From the IMG/VR virus record IMGVR_UViG_3300019124_000006, positions 1 through 64,000 of that record: DNA of 64,000 nt. One strand, written 5' to 3'. The translations under genes and the position numbers were made by a program. This DNA comes from a virus. Each line of letters begins with the position of its first letter. Within the stretch, counting starts at the first letter, position 1. Shown here piece by piece: positions 23,987 through 34,034 of this stretch. The notes beneath the pieces were generated by a model that made no database searches, was not told the DNA's origin, and saw nothing but the letters and a program-made list of their open reading frames with translations.

Positions 23987-25072
23987 ATGAGATATATTAA
24001 TGAACATGAGCTTTCTGAACAATCCCTTGACGTTCTAAGACGAATGAAACGTCAATTGGATTTAAGTGAAGACTGGACGCAGATTCCAAAATCTGAATTA
24101 GTAACAGTGAAAGAAGCATTAACTACACAAGATGCATCGATTTTAATTCCTCGTGTAATTACAGGGCTTATGCGTGAAGCAGCAGAGCCTTATTACATCG
24201 GTTCTGATTTATTACAAAAAGTTCGTTTAACAGAAGGTCGCTCTATTGAGTTTCCATCTATCGGTGCAATGCGTGCGCATGACATCGGGGAATCTCAAAG
24301 CTACTTAGAAGAAACTGTAGACTTCCAACTTCACAGAACACAAGAAGTGAAGGTTGGTAAGTCAGGTATGGTTGTCCGTGTAACAGATGAGATGATCAAT
24401 GACTCTCAATGGGATGTTATTGGTATCTTAGTTCGCAAAGCGGGGGAAGCGATGGCTCGCTTAAAAGAAGAAAAAATCTTCAATAACTTCTCTAAACACG
24501 GCCATATTGTCTTTGATAATGATATTCGCCAAAAGTATCCAGAAGCAGGCACAACAGGTATGGATATTGAAGGCAACCTTAATAACACAATGTCTACAGA
24601 AGACATGATTGACCTGTTTATCGCTGTCATGGCAAATGGATACAATCCAACAGATGTGCTCATGCATCCATTAACATGGTCTGTTTTCTTTAAAAATGAC
24701 ATTATGCAATCTTTAACACATGCTGCTTTAGGTGGTTCTCAAATCACAAACTTACAAATTACACCGGAGCAAGTGCAAGGACGTATTCCATTCTCTATTA
24801 ATATTAACTTTACACCATTTGCGCCGTTTAACTACGAAACAAAGAAATTTGATATGTACGTAGTGGATCGCAATAATATCGGTATCTTACTAGAAAAAGA
24901 GCCACTCACAACAGAACAATTTGACGATCCAATGCGTGATATCCAAACGATTAAAGTAAAAGAACGTTACGGTATCGGAATCTTAAATGAGGGTAAAGCG
25001 GTAGCAACTGCTCGCAACTTAGCGTTCGAGAAGTCTTACCCGGCTCCGGATCGCATCAAGATTGTATCTTAA
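23987..25072 (+). CDS. Major capsid protein (HK97-type)
   Basis: This encodes 361 residues from ATG 23987 behind AAGGGAG. The layout matches the HK97 fold: a charged N-terminal helix, PRVITGLMREAAEPYYIG, RSIEFPSIGAMRAHDIGE (the E-loop and P-domain strand), EVKVGKSGMVVRVTDEM, a spine helix, and VLMHPLTWSVFFKND (A-domain). It follows portal, protease and decoration protein in the standard order and is followed by a strong terminator, which suits its high dose. Confidence is high from both sequence and position. Confidence 0.9.
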   Translation: MRYINEHELSEQSLDVLRRMKRQLDLSEDWTQIPKSELVTVKEALTTQDASILIPRVITGLMREAAEPYYIGSDLLQKVRLTEGRSIEFPSIGAMRAHDIGESQSYLEETVDFQLHRTQEVKVGKSGMVVRVTDEMINDSQWDVIGILVRKAGEAMARLKEEKIFNNFSKHGHIVFDNDIRQKYPEAGTTGMDIEGNLNNTMSTEDMIDLFIAVMANGYNPTDVLMHPLTWSVFFKNDIMQSLTHAALGGSQITNLQITPEQVQGRIPFSININFTPFAPFNYETKKFDMYVVDRNNIGILLEKEPLTTEQFDDPMRDIQTIKVKERYGIGILNEGKAVATARNLAFEKSYPAPDRIKIVS

Positions 25073-25090
25073 TAGTTTATTAGAAACGCT

Positions 25091-25127
25091 AAAAGCGGGG
25101 GAATGAAGTTTCGTTCGCCCGCTTTTG
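25091..25127 (+). terminator. Intrinsic terminator after the major capsid gene
   Basis: AAAAGCGGG (25091-25099) pairs with CCCGCTTTT (25118-25126). The inner GAATGAA/TTCGTTC part can also pair. It probably lowers read-through so that capsid is made in excess over downstream proteins. Confidence 0.8.
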
Positions 25128-25152
25128 TATTAAATCATAAGGAGGAAATAGT

Positions 25153-25698
25153 ATGCCTGAATTAACATTAGGTTTGGCACCAGGAAAGGTAAGTTATTAC
25201 GATAAGCATACAAATTTGTATTTGACGTTAGAAAAGCCAGTACAAAAATTTGTATATCAAGATTATCGTCAATTAGAAGGAATTGCTCATGCATTATTAG
25301 CTTCAGTTCCCGCTCTTGTGCTGTATGAAGGAACATTGCCACAAGAAGCTATTGATACATGGAAGGCTAAATATAATAAAATTTTCTATTCTCCGAAAAC
25401 ACGCAATATTGTTGAAAACGGTAAAGTGATTGGTACAGTTCCATATGCGGATCCGGTTCGTAATAGTATGGATTACATAGGTCGTCCAATTACATCTAAT
25501 CGTGCTTTTGACCGTGCTGATGAAGCTTCTAATAATGTATCAACAATGGCTGCAGAAGAAGCAGAAGAAGTAAAGGTGCTATCAGACGTTGTTGAGGAAG
25601 TGAAGGAAACAGAGCAACTAGAAAATGAGGAAACAATAGCAGAAGAAAAGAAAACGACTTCACGCAAAAGAGGCGCAAGCAGCAAATCTGAAAAGTAA
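25153..25698 (+). CDS. Hypothetical head/neck protein, 181 residues
   Basis: Start ATG 25153 behind AAGGAGG. The N-terminal 100 residues are globular (LYLTLEKPVQKFVYQDYRQ, EAIDTWKAKYNKIFYSPKT), and the last 80 residues are an acidic, low-complexity tail (EEAEEVKVLSDVVEEVKETE) ending in KKTTSRKRGASSKSEK. It directly follows the capsid terminator. Position suggests a head-completion or neck protein; no family is recognised. Confidence 0.55.
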   Translation: MPELTLGLAPGKVSYYDKHTNLYLTLEKPVQKFVYQDYRQLEGIAHALLASVPALVLYEGTLPQEAIDTWKAKYNKIFYSPKTRNIVENGKVIGTVPYADPVRNSMDYIGRPITSNRAFDRADEASNNVSTMAAEEAEEVKVLSDVVEEVKETEQLENEETIAEEKKTTSRKRGASSKSEK

Positions 25699-25721
25699 AT
25701 TAGGGAAAGGCGGTAGGGGTC

Positions 25722-27836
25722 ATGCCACTGGAATCGCAGTTTTCTGTGCAAGTCACACAGCCTTACCTAAATAATACATTCCCAATTAGATCTAAAGAGC
25801 CACATGATGATCGAATTTTTAAACACATCACATTTCCCGATAACCATGATTCTCTTACACTTCGTTTACGCACCATTAATCGAAACTATATCACAGAATC
25901 TAGTGTGTTACAAAAACAAATTCGCACCAATATTTCATCTAGTGATTTAGAGAAGGATATTTTTCGAGTTAAAGCCGTGCTGTCTCAATCAGACCACGGC
26001 ATCCTTGAATCACATTGGGTGACACAAAAAGAGATAAACGCCCTTTCCGTGTCTACACATAATCAATATCGAATTCGAGGAATTTCCCGTGAAAATTGGA
26101 AAAGTGATTGGGTTTATTCAGAATTAAGAGATGCTGAGAACGATTTAATTATTTATAACATGCTCTATGATATTCTCGATCTCCTGATGAGTGTTCATGA
26201 TGATCAAATCGATTATGTAATGGATTATATTGTTCGTGACACATTCTTGCAGATCATCAAAGAGAATATCCCTCAATTTTCCACTAGTCTAGAGCAGGAG
26301 GAATTATTAGAGGCAAATATAGAGGAAATCGTTTCTTTCTTGGCTTCACATTTGCAAAATCATCCTAAAGAACAGATGGTTACTGAACTAGGAGAAGCAT
26401 TTCTTATTTTATCACGAGAGTTAAAAAAAGAGTTCCAAGAAAGTGTAATGGCATCACCCCTAGAGTTTTCTGATCTATATCGCTCATACCGATTACTCGA
26501 GCAATATCAGCACAAGAAGAATGATGCCCTGTACCTTCTTGTAGACATCTTTCTTGAAGACCGGTTAGAAAAAATTCTTCAAAATGCCGATATTGAAGTA
26601 TTATTGCAAAACCAAGAAGAAATGGGCATTTATTTGAATGGCAAGTATGATTTTAATATTAAAAACGAGTTAATCACATCTATGTACCATGCATCGCCTA
26701 ACGAGAACTTTGTAACAAGTCTGAATGATGCAGTACAATTGTTATCAGAACCTATCGTGTACGAACATCTAGTGTATCAAAAGGATGAGTCAGTAGAGAA
26801 ATTCATGCGTTTAGCACTTCGAGAGCTTTATGCACCTTTTGCCGCTATCGATATTCGATTGGCTGAACTTGAGCACGCTTTGGAAGACGCATATGGCTTG
26901 GATATAATTGGCAATGTCATTGAATATGCAACTAAGATAGATGACTATGAGCTTCGAAATTTGCTCTTAAACGATATAATCAGTTCTGTTATCCAAGGAG
27001 ACTTGGATATGAAGAAAGATTATGAAATATGGATTTTGGACCATATGTTGAATTTATTCAAAGATTCAAGAAAAGCTTTATTAATAGAATATCGTTTTCC
27101 AGAATTTTTTGAAGTCATCATGGATATTGGTGAATCATTTCGGCATACTTATCGAACCACACTAGAACAAACGCATGAATCCATGACAAACGAGATAACG
27201 GAATCATCTCGAATACATGCGACTGCTTGGGGTTCTTTATTAAAGGAATCTTATACAATAGCCTTGCAATCTACACATCAACTTGCAAAAGTAAAAGACA
27301 TCAAAGATTATCATGAAAATACTCATATAGGACTTCTTGACTATGCTGAAATGTATTGCAAGTGGTTAAAAAAGCAGATAGACGAAAGCTTTATAGCCAT
27401 GATACGAAATCATGTCAAACATCATCTTACGGATATTGAACAAGATATTCAGGAAGATCTGTTGTCGAATCCGTTGGATATAGCATGGTTGCACGTTATT
27501 CAAACGCATTTTTCTATCCACGATGAGTCTTTAATATCGCTGAGGGGTTCTGTTGATCAAGAAGTAATCATCTCCAATTGGGAGCAAGATGAGTATAAGT
27601 CCATTCTTCCGAAAGAAGTGTATCACAACTTGTTTAAACACCATCTTCGAGATCCAAATAAATACCGAATCTTAGAGAAAAAACAAACAGAATTATCTCA
27701 TGAATTGCGTGATGTGTTTAAAATGGATGGAACAGATATTGTGCAATATGCATTAGGAGATATAACAAAAGATTGGCCTTTAGGAGTCTTTAGACTGGGT
27801 ACGAATACATTAAAAGGTGAGGTGTCAAATTTATGA
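25722..27836 (+). CDS. Large helical hypothetical virion protein, 704 residues
   Basis: Start ATG 25722 follows GGCGGTAGGGGTC. The first 140 residues look mixed alpha/beta (HWVTQKEINALSVSTHNQYR), and the rest is long acidic helices (EFQESVMASPLEFSDLYRSY, DDQIDYVMDYIVRDTFLQII). No family recognised. It overlaps the next gene by four bases (ATGA), and lies in a run of neck/baseplate-like genes, so it is likely structural. Confidence 0.6.
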   Translation: MPLESQFSVQVTQPYLNNTFPIRSKEPHDDRIFKHITFPDNHDSLTLRLRTINRNYITESSVLQKQIRTNISSSDLEKDIFRVKAVLSQSDHGILESHWVTQKEINALSVSTHNQYRIRGISRENWKSDWVYSELRDAENDLIIYNMLYDILDLLMSVHDDQIDYVMDYIVRDTFLQIIKENIPQFSTSLEQEELLEANIEEIVSFLASHLQNHPKEQMVTELGEAFLILSRELKKEFQESVMASPLEFSDLYRSYRLLEQYQHKKNDALYLLVDIFLEDRLEKILQNADIEVLLQNQEEMGIYLNGKYDFNIKNELITSMYHASPNENFVTSLNDAVQLLSEPIVYEHLVYQKDESVEKFMRLALRELYAPFAAIDIRLAELEHALEDAYGLDIIGNVIEYATKIDDYELRNLLLNDIISSVIQGDLDMKKDYEIWILDHMLNLFKDSRKALLIEYRFPEFFEVIMDIGESFRHTYRTTLEQTHESMTNEITESSRIHATAWGSLLKESYTIALQSTHQLAKVKDIKDYHENTHIGLLDYAEMYCKWLKKQIDESFIAMIRNHVKHHLTDIEQDIQEDLLSNPLDIAWLHVIQTHFSIHDESLISLRGSVDQEVIISNWEQDEYKSILPKEVYHNLFKHHLRDPNKYRILEKKQTELSHELRDVFKMDGTDIVQYALGDITKDWPLGVFRLGTNTLKGEVSNL

Positions 27837-29974
27837 ATTTAAATGTTATTAATAAGCTTTTATCTGTTTTCCCAGAAGGAGAAAAGAAAGAATCCCTACG
27901 TCAAAAACTTCATGCGTTGACCATGAAATCTAAGAAGCGAGGTGGAGATGGATTGCAAGATACATTTGAACTTCAACCAAAAGGTCACATTAAAATCGAA
28001 GCGATTGATGAACACGGAAATGTTGTTGGCGTTTTAGCTGATCAATCCAATCTAGTTGTTCATGGAGCAGAAGAAATTCTCTTACGTGCATTCTCAGGTG
28101 ATCCTAGCCGTATTCTTTACAAAAATCGTGTGGTGAAAGCTGCAAATGGTATAACACCAAAAATCTATATTTCCGAAAGCAAATTGAGTGGATCTCCAAT
28201 TGTAAGTAATGGAAAAGTGATTCATTCGCCAAACGTTCTATGGGAAGTAGTTGATGATAGTTTATTTGATGTGTCTTACGGATATATTCCGAATACCGTT
28301 TATATTAAAGAAGAAGCATCTACAGAACCTGGAAAACGAGCATTTACGATTTCAAATGCACCTGATGTTAATCGTGTTCCTATGAGTGCAGAAATTTATT
28401 CAACTTATACAAATTTATTCATTGGAATCGGAGAAGGAAAGAATTATTCTGTTCCATTAACGGATTCACGCTTACAGTTTTCGGAAGAATTCACTGTAAC
28501 AGAGAATCGAGCAGAAGCTACTCAAGAAGGAGCAAGTTTAGAAGTAACGGCAAAAATAAGTAATTTTAAAGTGGAGTTAGAAAAATCTAATACAGGTGCA
28601 CAAGTCGATGTCTACGTGAATGGACTTCTCCGTGAAACGATTGAAACATTTGATAGTGAATTATCTGAGCCAGATGTATTCGTGTATGAATTAGAAGGAC
28701 TCGACCATGAAACGGAGACAACCATCCGTTTGGTTCATTCGGGTTCTGATTCTGCTGTTACAACTCCGGTCATGGCAATTACGGGATTTTACTTTGATGC
28801 ATTGGATAAAAAGATGAATGGCCTTATTAAAGAGTTTAAAAACTTTGAAACAGAATTTCATACACCAACATCTTTTAATACAACCCCAATGGCTCCGTAT
28901 ACCATCCAACTGCCATATTTCCCATTAAAACAAGGGACTATTCAAGTGCAGTATGAGGGGACACAATTTACAGAGGTATCCGATGCGACTCAATTAACTG
29001 ATACATCATTTGCTGTAGATTATTTACATGGAACATTAATATTTAATCGTGCGTTAACAGGGGTTATGGTCACATATGCCATTACCGGTGAAATTTATGA
29101 CGCTGAATTAGTTTCTACGATGACTGCAGGGACAGTGGCAGTGCCGACTCAGCAGGAAAAAACAGTAACGGGTGGAGCTGTAAATGGAGTTAAGGATGGG
29201 AGTAACCGAGTATTTACACTAGGACGCACCAATATCAAATCGAATACGGTTGTTGTATATAAGAATAACAATCCTTTACAAGTAGGACCAACAGGAGATA
29301 TCGAATCTATTGATTATCAAACAGGAACCATTGTATTCCATAATGGTAAACAACCTATTTCAAGTGACGCACTAAAAGCAGACTACGTGTACTTTGAAAC
29401 TGTCACCGTCAATGTGGCTGTTAATAAGTATCAAACCGCTCATGTAATTAAAGAAGGCACTGTTCGCATCCTTGATCAAAACGGCAATGAGTTACAAAGT
29501 GTGAATAATGCTGCTGACTTTGGAAATGGAAAGTTTATGGTAGATGCCACTAATAAAAAATTGATTCATATTGCCGCAAAAAACGCCCAAGGAGAAAACA
29601 TTACGAAAGTAGAAGTCATCTATAAGTCAGATGAAAAACCAGGTGTTCCAACCCATTATACTCGTGCAGTTATTGAAAAACCAAAAACAGCTAACGAATA
29701 CCCATGGTTTGAGTTAGATAAGGGTGCTGTTAAATTTGTAGCAGAATTTCCAGAATTAAAGCCGGTTCATAATATTACAATCCGAGAAATGGGATTATTT
29801 GATGGACCACGTGTAGAAGACAATATTGAAGGGTTCCGCAATTATCCTGTTAAAGCCTTTTCACTTGTTCGAGTGGGTGAAGCTCGTAAAGAATCCAGTA
29901 CGGGAATTCGTGTAACGTGGACTATTACACTCTTAAACTCAGATGGTCAACCATTCCAAGGCGGTAGAAACTAA
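27833..29974 (+). CDS. Structural protein A of a paralogous pair, 713 residues
   Basis: Start ATG 27833 overlaps the previous stop and has AAAGGTGAGGTG upstream. Residues about 45-95 read QPKGHIKIEAIDEHGNVVG...NLVVHGAEEILLRAFSGDP, and the C-terminal region contains ITIREMGLFDGP and STGIRVTWTITLL. The next gene has matching segments at both ends (NPKGHVKLELYNDEG, AMFDDKVGG, NTGMRVTWSVTF), so the two are paralogues. The middle contains copies of the VYxNG...DYxTGxIxF beta module. This architecture is typical of baseplate wedge or neck-appendage proteins; the precise role is unknown. Confidence 0.65.
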   Translation: MNLNVINKLLSVFPEGEKKESLRQKLHALTMKSKKRGGDGLQDTFELQPKGHIKIEAIDEHGNVVGVLADQSNLVVHGAEEILLRAFSGDPSRILYKNRVVKAANGITPKIYISESKLSGSPIVSNGKVIHSPNVLWEVVDDSLFDVSYGYIPNTVYIKEEASTEPGKRAFTISNAPDVNRVPMSAEIYSTYTNLFIGIGEGKNYSVPLTDSRLQFSEEFTVTENRAEATQEGASLEVTAKISNFKVELEKSNTGAQVDVYVNGLLRETIETFDSELSEPDVFVYELEGLDHETETTIRLVHSGSDSAVTTPVMAITGFYFDALDKKMNGLIKEFKNFETEFHTPTSFNTTPMAPYTIQLPYFPLKQGTIQVQYEGTQFTEVSDATQLTDTSFAVDYLHGTLIFNRALTGVMVTYAITGEIYDAELVSTMTAGTVAVPTQQEKTVTGGAVNGVKDGSNRVFTLGRTNIKSNTVVVYKNNNPLQVGPTGDIESIDYQTGTIVFHNGKQPISSDALKADYVYFETVTVNVAVNKYQTAHVIKEGTVRILDQNGNELQSVNNAADFGNGKFMVDATNKKLIHIAAKNAQGENITKVEVIYKSDEKPGVPTHYTRAVIEKPKTANEYPWFELDKGAVKFVAEFPELKPVHNITIREMGLFDGPRVEDNIEGFRNYPVKAFSLVRVGEARKESSTGIRVTWTITLLNSDGQPFQGGRN

Positions 29975-29994
29975 TTTAAAGAGGTGAAAGAGGT

Positions 29995-31791
29995 ATGTTG
30001 AAAGATGTTTCATCAATGAATCCGAAAGGTCATGTGAAATTAGAATTATACAATGATGAAGGCGTGTTTTATACAAAAGAAAAGAAAAACTTAGTTGTTC
30101 AATCTGCTAATGAGATTGTAGCTCATATGATGGCTGATCCAGCGAAAGTACTTCGGATTAATCAAGTGGATAAGGGCGATTCTGCCCTTACCGCTAATTC
30201 CAATTCCCTTTATCCGTTTTCTTTAACGGTGCAACACGAGGTAAAAGGGCGATTAGAGAACAACTGGGGAACAACCAATACCAAAACAGAATTTCAGTTA
30301 GAAGAATTGAAAGGTATTACAAGCTTAGATGCTGTCACAGTAGGAGACACTCAACTGGTGATTAATGAAGATGTTTTTGTAGTAGATGCAGAGGCTGGAA
30401 AAATTCAATTTGCACAAGCACCGACGGATAATGTGGTGATTCGATTTCACAAAGTTAAAAATCCGTATATGAAAATGATTGTGGGAACAGAAACGGTTAC
30501 AGTAAATGGTGTTCCTTGGAAGCGTGCAACTGTTGCTAATAATGCCCAGAAAAAATACCAAGTGGACTATCGAACAGGAGAAATTTTATTCCAATCTCCG
30601 GTAAGTAATGTAGAAGTAAAATATGATTACCATATGAATTATTGCTTAGGATTTATGGCTTTAGGTGGAAAGCCAAATAGTTCCCACCCAAATTATCAGC
30701 CGGTAGAGTTTGGTCATTCCAACCGTTTGGATACATTTATGAAAAACGAACTGCCAGGTTCTCGTATGCCGATTATGTATCCAGCTTCTGTGTCTAATGG
30801 AGCAACCGAATTAGAACCGGCAATTCCGACTCAGCCAATTGCGTCTGTACAGAAAACAGCAACCGTTACTATTATAGACACTGGTGACGGTACAACGAAG
30901 CAATTGGTTTATGATCTGCCAAATATACATGATAGTGGTTCGGGTGCAGCTGGACGTACGCTTCTAGAATTAGTGACAGTGAAAAACGTGACATTAAATA
31001 ATGCAGATATTTTAGCTGGAACTAAAATCAAAACCAATACCTTCTCTTCCGTTAAAATTGAGTTTGCTTCCTCTGATGTCAATATCGGTGATAGTGTACA
31101 AGTAATTTATCGACTCAAACTAGATAATCGTCATTTGACATATCAATTAGGTCAATCACCAGTAGTAAAGCTTATTAGTGTACGCCATATTGATGCCGTT
31201 GATAATACAAAGATTCGGGAATATAACATCGTTGATAGTGGATTACGTCCAAATCAAGGGGATGTATGGATTTCTAATCCGAATACAGGGCATATCACGT
31301 TCAGTGAAAATCCAACGGGTGGACCACAAGTGCACACACCAGGTCAATTGCAAGTGGAATATATGGTGAATTCGGGTACGGTAGTGAAATTTGTAGCAGA
31401 CTTCCCTAAAGGAGTACCTGCACCGGTGCTTGAAGATACGACGAAAGTTGTCAATGTTGTATCTGGACAAACAACGATTACATTGGATTATCCGATTGCT
31501 AAGAATGAACAAGGTGTATTTATCGAACCAGAAGTGATTATTAATGGAACTAAGCTATCGTCTAGTGATTACACAATTTCAGTGGATGGAAAGTCTATTA
31601 CTCCAAATAGCTTGAGCGCAGGGCAAACTGTAACCGTGAAACACAAATATGAGAAAACAACTCATGACATTTATCAGGTTGCCATGTTTGATGATAAAGT
31701 GGGCGGAAAAATGTTCAATATTTCCGGCATTGGGCCTGTAACCAAAGATAAGAATACAGGAATGCGTGTAACATGGTCCGTCACGTTCTAA
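29995..31791 (+). CDS. Structural protein B of a paralogous pair, 598 residues
   Basis: Start ATG 29995 follows AAAGAGGTGAAAGAGGT. Shared segments with the previous gene are NPKGHVKLELYNDEG, KKNLVVQSANEIVAHMMADP and NTGMRVTWSVTF. Between them are three or more beta modules (RTGEILFQSPVSNVEVKYDY, VIINGTKLSSSDYTISVDGK). It is about 115 residues shorter than its paralogue, having fewer inserted modules. Likely tail or baseplate structure. Confidence 0.65.
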   Translation: MLKDVSSMNPKGHVKLELYNDEGVFYTKEKKNLVVQSANEIVAHMMADPAKVLRINQVDKGDSALTANSNSLYPFSLTVQHEVKGRLENNWGTTNTKTEFQLEELKGITSLDAVTVGDTQLVINEDVFVVDAEAGKIQFAQAPTDNVVIRFHKVKNPYMKMIVGTETVTVNGVPWKRATVANNAQKKYQVDYRTGEILFQSPVSNVEVKYDYHMNYCLGFMALGGKPNSSHPNYQPVEFGHSNRLDTFMKNELPGSRMPIMYPASVSNGATELEPAIPTQPIASVQKTATVTIIDTGDGTTKQLVYDLPNIHDSGSGAAGRTLLELVTVKNVTLNNADILAGTKIKTNTFSSVKIEFASSDVNIGDSVQVIYRLKLDNRHLTYQLGQSPVVKLISVRHIDAVDNTKIREYNIVDSGLRPNQGDVWISNPNTGHITFSENPTGGPQVHTPGQLQVEYMVNSGTVVKFVADFPKGVPAPVLEDTTKVVNVVSGQTTITLDYPIAKNEQGVFIEPEVIINGTKLSSSDYTISVDGKSITPNSLSAGQTVTVKHKYEKTTHDIYQVAMFDDKVGGKMFNISGIGPVTKDKNTGMRVTWSVTF

Positions 31792-31807
31792 TAAGGAGGT
31801 CATGTTT

Positions 31808-32332
31808 ATGACAACTCCCCTTTATTCTGCAGACTATATGAAACGAATTGCCTTTTTAGATGGACAAATTCTTCATGATTTCCATTTAAATATTATGCAA
31901 AAAAACATCGCCGAGGCGATTAAAGCAAAAACGACACGAGAAAAATATGATTTTTATCTTCTCGTGTCCCCTTACAATATGTACTTTCATGAACCGTTTA
32001 TCAATACAAGTGAACGTGATCCGGCTAGTACTGCACAGTTAAATTCATTAAGTTTTTCTATTAATTCCGGATCATGGGAAACAACACTACTAGAGCTTCC
32101 TAAGGCAACAAATGAAATTTACTTAATTTCTAACTTTGAAGATTATCCATCAAAAGGGGCAACAGTGCATTTTTACTACAGAACTGCTATCGGGAATCAA
32201 TGGATTCCCATCCAGCCAGATCGCCCAATTTATTTATCGGTTCCTAGCCGATATTTTCAAATCAAAGTAGAGTGTTTATATACAGGTACTATTCGTCCGG
32301 TCGTTTATGATTTTGCTTTTATGTGGAAATAG
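31808..32332 (+). CDS. Hypothetical baseplate/neck protein, 174 residues
   Basis: ATG 31808 is preferred over 31802 because AAGGAGG is then eight bases upstream. The N-terminus has an amphipathic helix (DYMKRIAFLDGQILHDFHLNIMQKNIA), and the remainder is beta-rich (SLSFSINSGSWETTLLELP, YFQIKVECLYTGTIRPVVYD) ending in aromatic FAFMWK. The beta part resembles carbohydrate-binding or jelly-roll-like phage domains, but I do not recognise the family. Confidence 0.5.
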   Translation: MTTPLYSADYMKRIAFLDGQILHDFHLNIMQKNIAEAIKAKTTREKYDFYLLVSPYNMYFHEPFINTSERDPASTAQLNSLSFSINSGSWETTLLELPKATNEIYLISNFEDYPSKGATVHFYYRTAIGNQWIPIQPDRPIYLSVPSRYFQIKVECLYTGTIRPVVYDFAFMWK

Positions 32333-32344
32333 GAGGGATAATCA

Positions 32345-32671
32345 ATGGCATATGTGCGCCAACATCCTGATTATCCAAGATTCCGGATGAAAGTCGGGTC
32401 GATGCCTGACTTCTCCGGTTCTAGATATGCAGATCAGGAGATTCCAATGGGTACAATGAATGGGGTGAATCGGGTTTTTAGGCTTGCTCACCTGCCTATT
32501 CGATTGAGTGAACGCATTTATAAAGATGGAATGATGATGGCCCGTGCTTCGAATCAAGCCATCACAGATGGAGATTATTATATAGACTATGAAACTGGTG
32601 AGATTATCTTTTCCGTAAATCAAACACCTCAGCCTAAATCAGTGATTCGAGTAAGTTACAAATATATGTGA
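32345..32671 (+). CDS. Single beta-module virion protein, 108 residues
   Basis: Start ATG 32345 behind TAGGAGGGA. Most of the protein is one copy of the recurring beta module: MNGVNRVFRLAHLPIRLSER, IYKDGMMM, DGDYYIDYETGEIIFS and VIRVSYKYM. The same signature appears as an inserted domain in the decoration, paired structural, sheath and fibre-like proteins, so this gene may be its simplest form. Probably a virion surface or connector protein. Confidence 0.6.
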   Translation: MAYVRQHPDYPRFRMKVGSMPDFSGSRYADQEIPMGTMNGVNRVFRLAHLPIRLSERIYKDGMMMARASNQAITDGDYYIDYETGEIIFSVNQTPQPKSVIRVSYKYM

Positions 32672-32687
32672 AAGTGATGTGGAGTCG

Positions 32688-33650
32688 ATGAATGTAATTT
32701 ATAAAACTATTCCACGACACACAGAGGAAAATATACCTCTTGATCAGATTATTGAAATTTATTTCATGATTGATATTCATAAACATTCTTTGCGACAAGA
32801 GAATATTATTTTGTTTAATATCACAGAGCAAATTGTAGAGCCCATTTCATTTGAATATCAAAGACGAATTTTAAAGATTCGGCCTACACAAAAATTAAAA
32901 CCGAACAATCACTATCAGCTTCAGATTGTAGGAGGAGAATCAGGGATTAAAGATATTACAGGGCGTATAATGGCTCAAACCTATGAAGTTGAGTTTTATA
33001 CCAAGGATATAGAGAATATTAAGCCGCCAATACTCTTTTCTCCTACCGATGTCTCAGTGATTCGTGAGCCAGCAACCTTCCGATTTCAACCTATTGAAAA
33101 AGCGCATTATTACGAATTACAAATCTCTAAGAGTAATACATTTCATAATTTAGTGTGGCCAACGAACGGGGAAAAAATCTATCAGGCTTCTGAATTGTCT
33201 GTAACGCCTAATATGTCTTACGAGACGGGAACCTACTATGCTCGAATCCGGTCTGTTGATGAAAATGGAATAGCTAGTTCATGGTCTTCGGTTATTCAAT
33301 TTTATTATGATGGTGCTCCGATTATTCAAGAGCCAGAAGATATTGTTATAGCATCTAAAGAGGAAGATATTCCTTCCAAAGATACTGGCGTTTCCCAGCG
33401 TCAAGTTATTTTAAAACCTATGACTCAATTACAATCCAAGCCAAGTCAATTATCTGCACTGCAAAAGGTGTTTTCAGCTGAAATGACAAACACATTTGCA
33501 AATCTCTATGTAAAATCTGTAACCCCAAAAGATAAATCCGTAAATAATGCTTTAGCAAATGCTAAACAAATTGTCATTGAGTTTACAGAGAATATCGATC
33601 CACAAACGATAAATCATACTACATGTTACGTTTTAGCAGAACGCAATTAA
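32688..33650 (+). CDS. Ig/fibronectin-type virion protein, about 320 residues
   Basis: The start may be ATG 32688 or GTG 32679; ribosome sites are weak for both. The N-terminal 100 residues (IPLDQIIEIYFMIDIHKHSL, KIRPTQKLKPNNHYQLQIVG) fit a bacterial Ig-like (SbsA/Big_5) domain. Residues 115-210 (FSPTDVSVIREPATFRFQPI, TGTYYARIRSVDENGIASSW) fit a fibronectin type III domain. The C-terminus repeats the Ig-like start (KSVTPKDKSVNNALANAK, IVIEFTENIDPQTI). Such domains decorate phage tails and capsids and bind cell-surface sugars weakly. Confidence 0.65.
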   Translation: MNVIYKTIPRHTEENIPLDQIIEIYFMIDIHKHSLRQENIILFNITEQIVEPISFEYQRRILKIRPTQKLKPNNHYQLQIVGGESGIKDITGRIMAQTYEVEFYTKDIENIKPPILFSPTDVSVIREPATFRFQPIEKAHYYELQISKSNTFHNLVWPTNGEKIYQASELSVTPNMSYETGTYYARIRSVDENGIASSWSSVIQFYYDGAPIIQEPEDIVIASKEEDIPSKDTGVSQRQVILKPMTQLQSKPSQLSALQKVFSAEMTNTFANLYVKSVTPKDKSVNNALANAKQIVIEFTENIDPQTINHTTCYVLAERN

Positions 33651-33672
33651 CTGGGAAAGGGTAGTGAGAAGG

Positions 33673-33978
33673 ATGGCTGAGATCATTAAACCAAAGACAA
33701 CAGGGGAAGAAGTATTGGTCAAAATTGTAAACCAAATGGTCTTTGTTCGTAATGAGACACCTATCCTCGACCCAAATGGTGATGGTAGAACGTTTACGAC
33801 CAATTACGAATATGTTCCCCATACGCTATGTGTAACTCTCAATGGATTAAGACAGCGAGAAGGTATTGATTATGATTATGAAGAATTGGGCGGAAACCGG
33901 TTTCGATTCACTCATAGCATCGAGGAAGAGGATAGTGTGATCGTTGATTATATCCGAGTCATGAGTATTCTAGGGTAA
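33673..33978 (+). CDS. Single beta-module virion protein, 101 residues
   Basis: Start ATG 33673 is preferred over GTG 33664. After a helical N-terminus (EIIKPKTTGEEVLVKIVNQM) comes one beta module: PNGDGRTFTTNYEYVPHTLC, VTLNGLRQREGIDYDYEELG and SVIVDYIRVMSILG. Similar single-module proteins adjoin baseplate genes in other large phages. Probably structural. Confidence 0.6.
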   Translation: MAEIIKPKTTGEEVLVKIVNQMVFVRNETPILDPNGDGRTFTTNYEYVPHTLCVTLNGLRQREGIDYDYEELGGNRFRFTHSIEEEDSVIVDYIRVMSILG

Positions 33979-34034
33979 CTCCCTATAATGCTCACCACAC
34001 TATTCGAAACATCATAAGGAGAGTGACTTCATTT

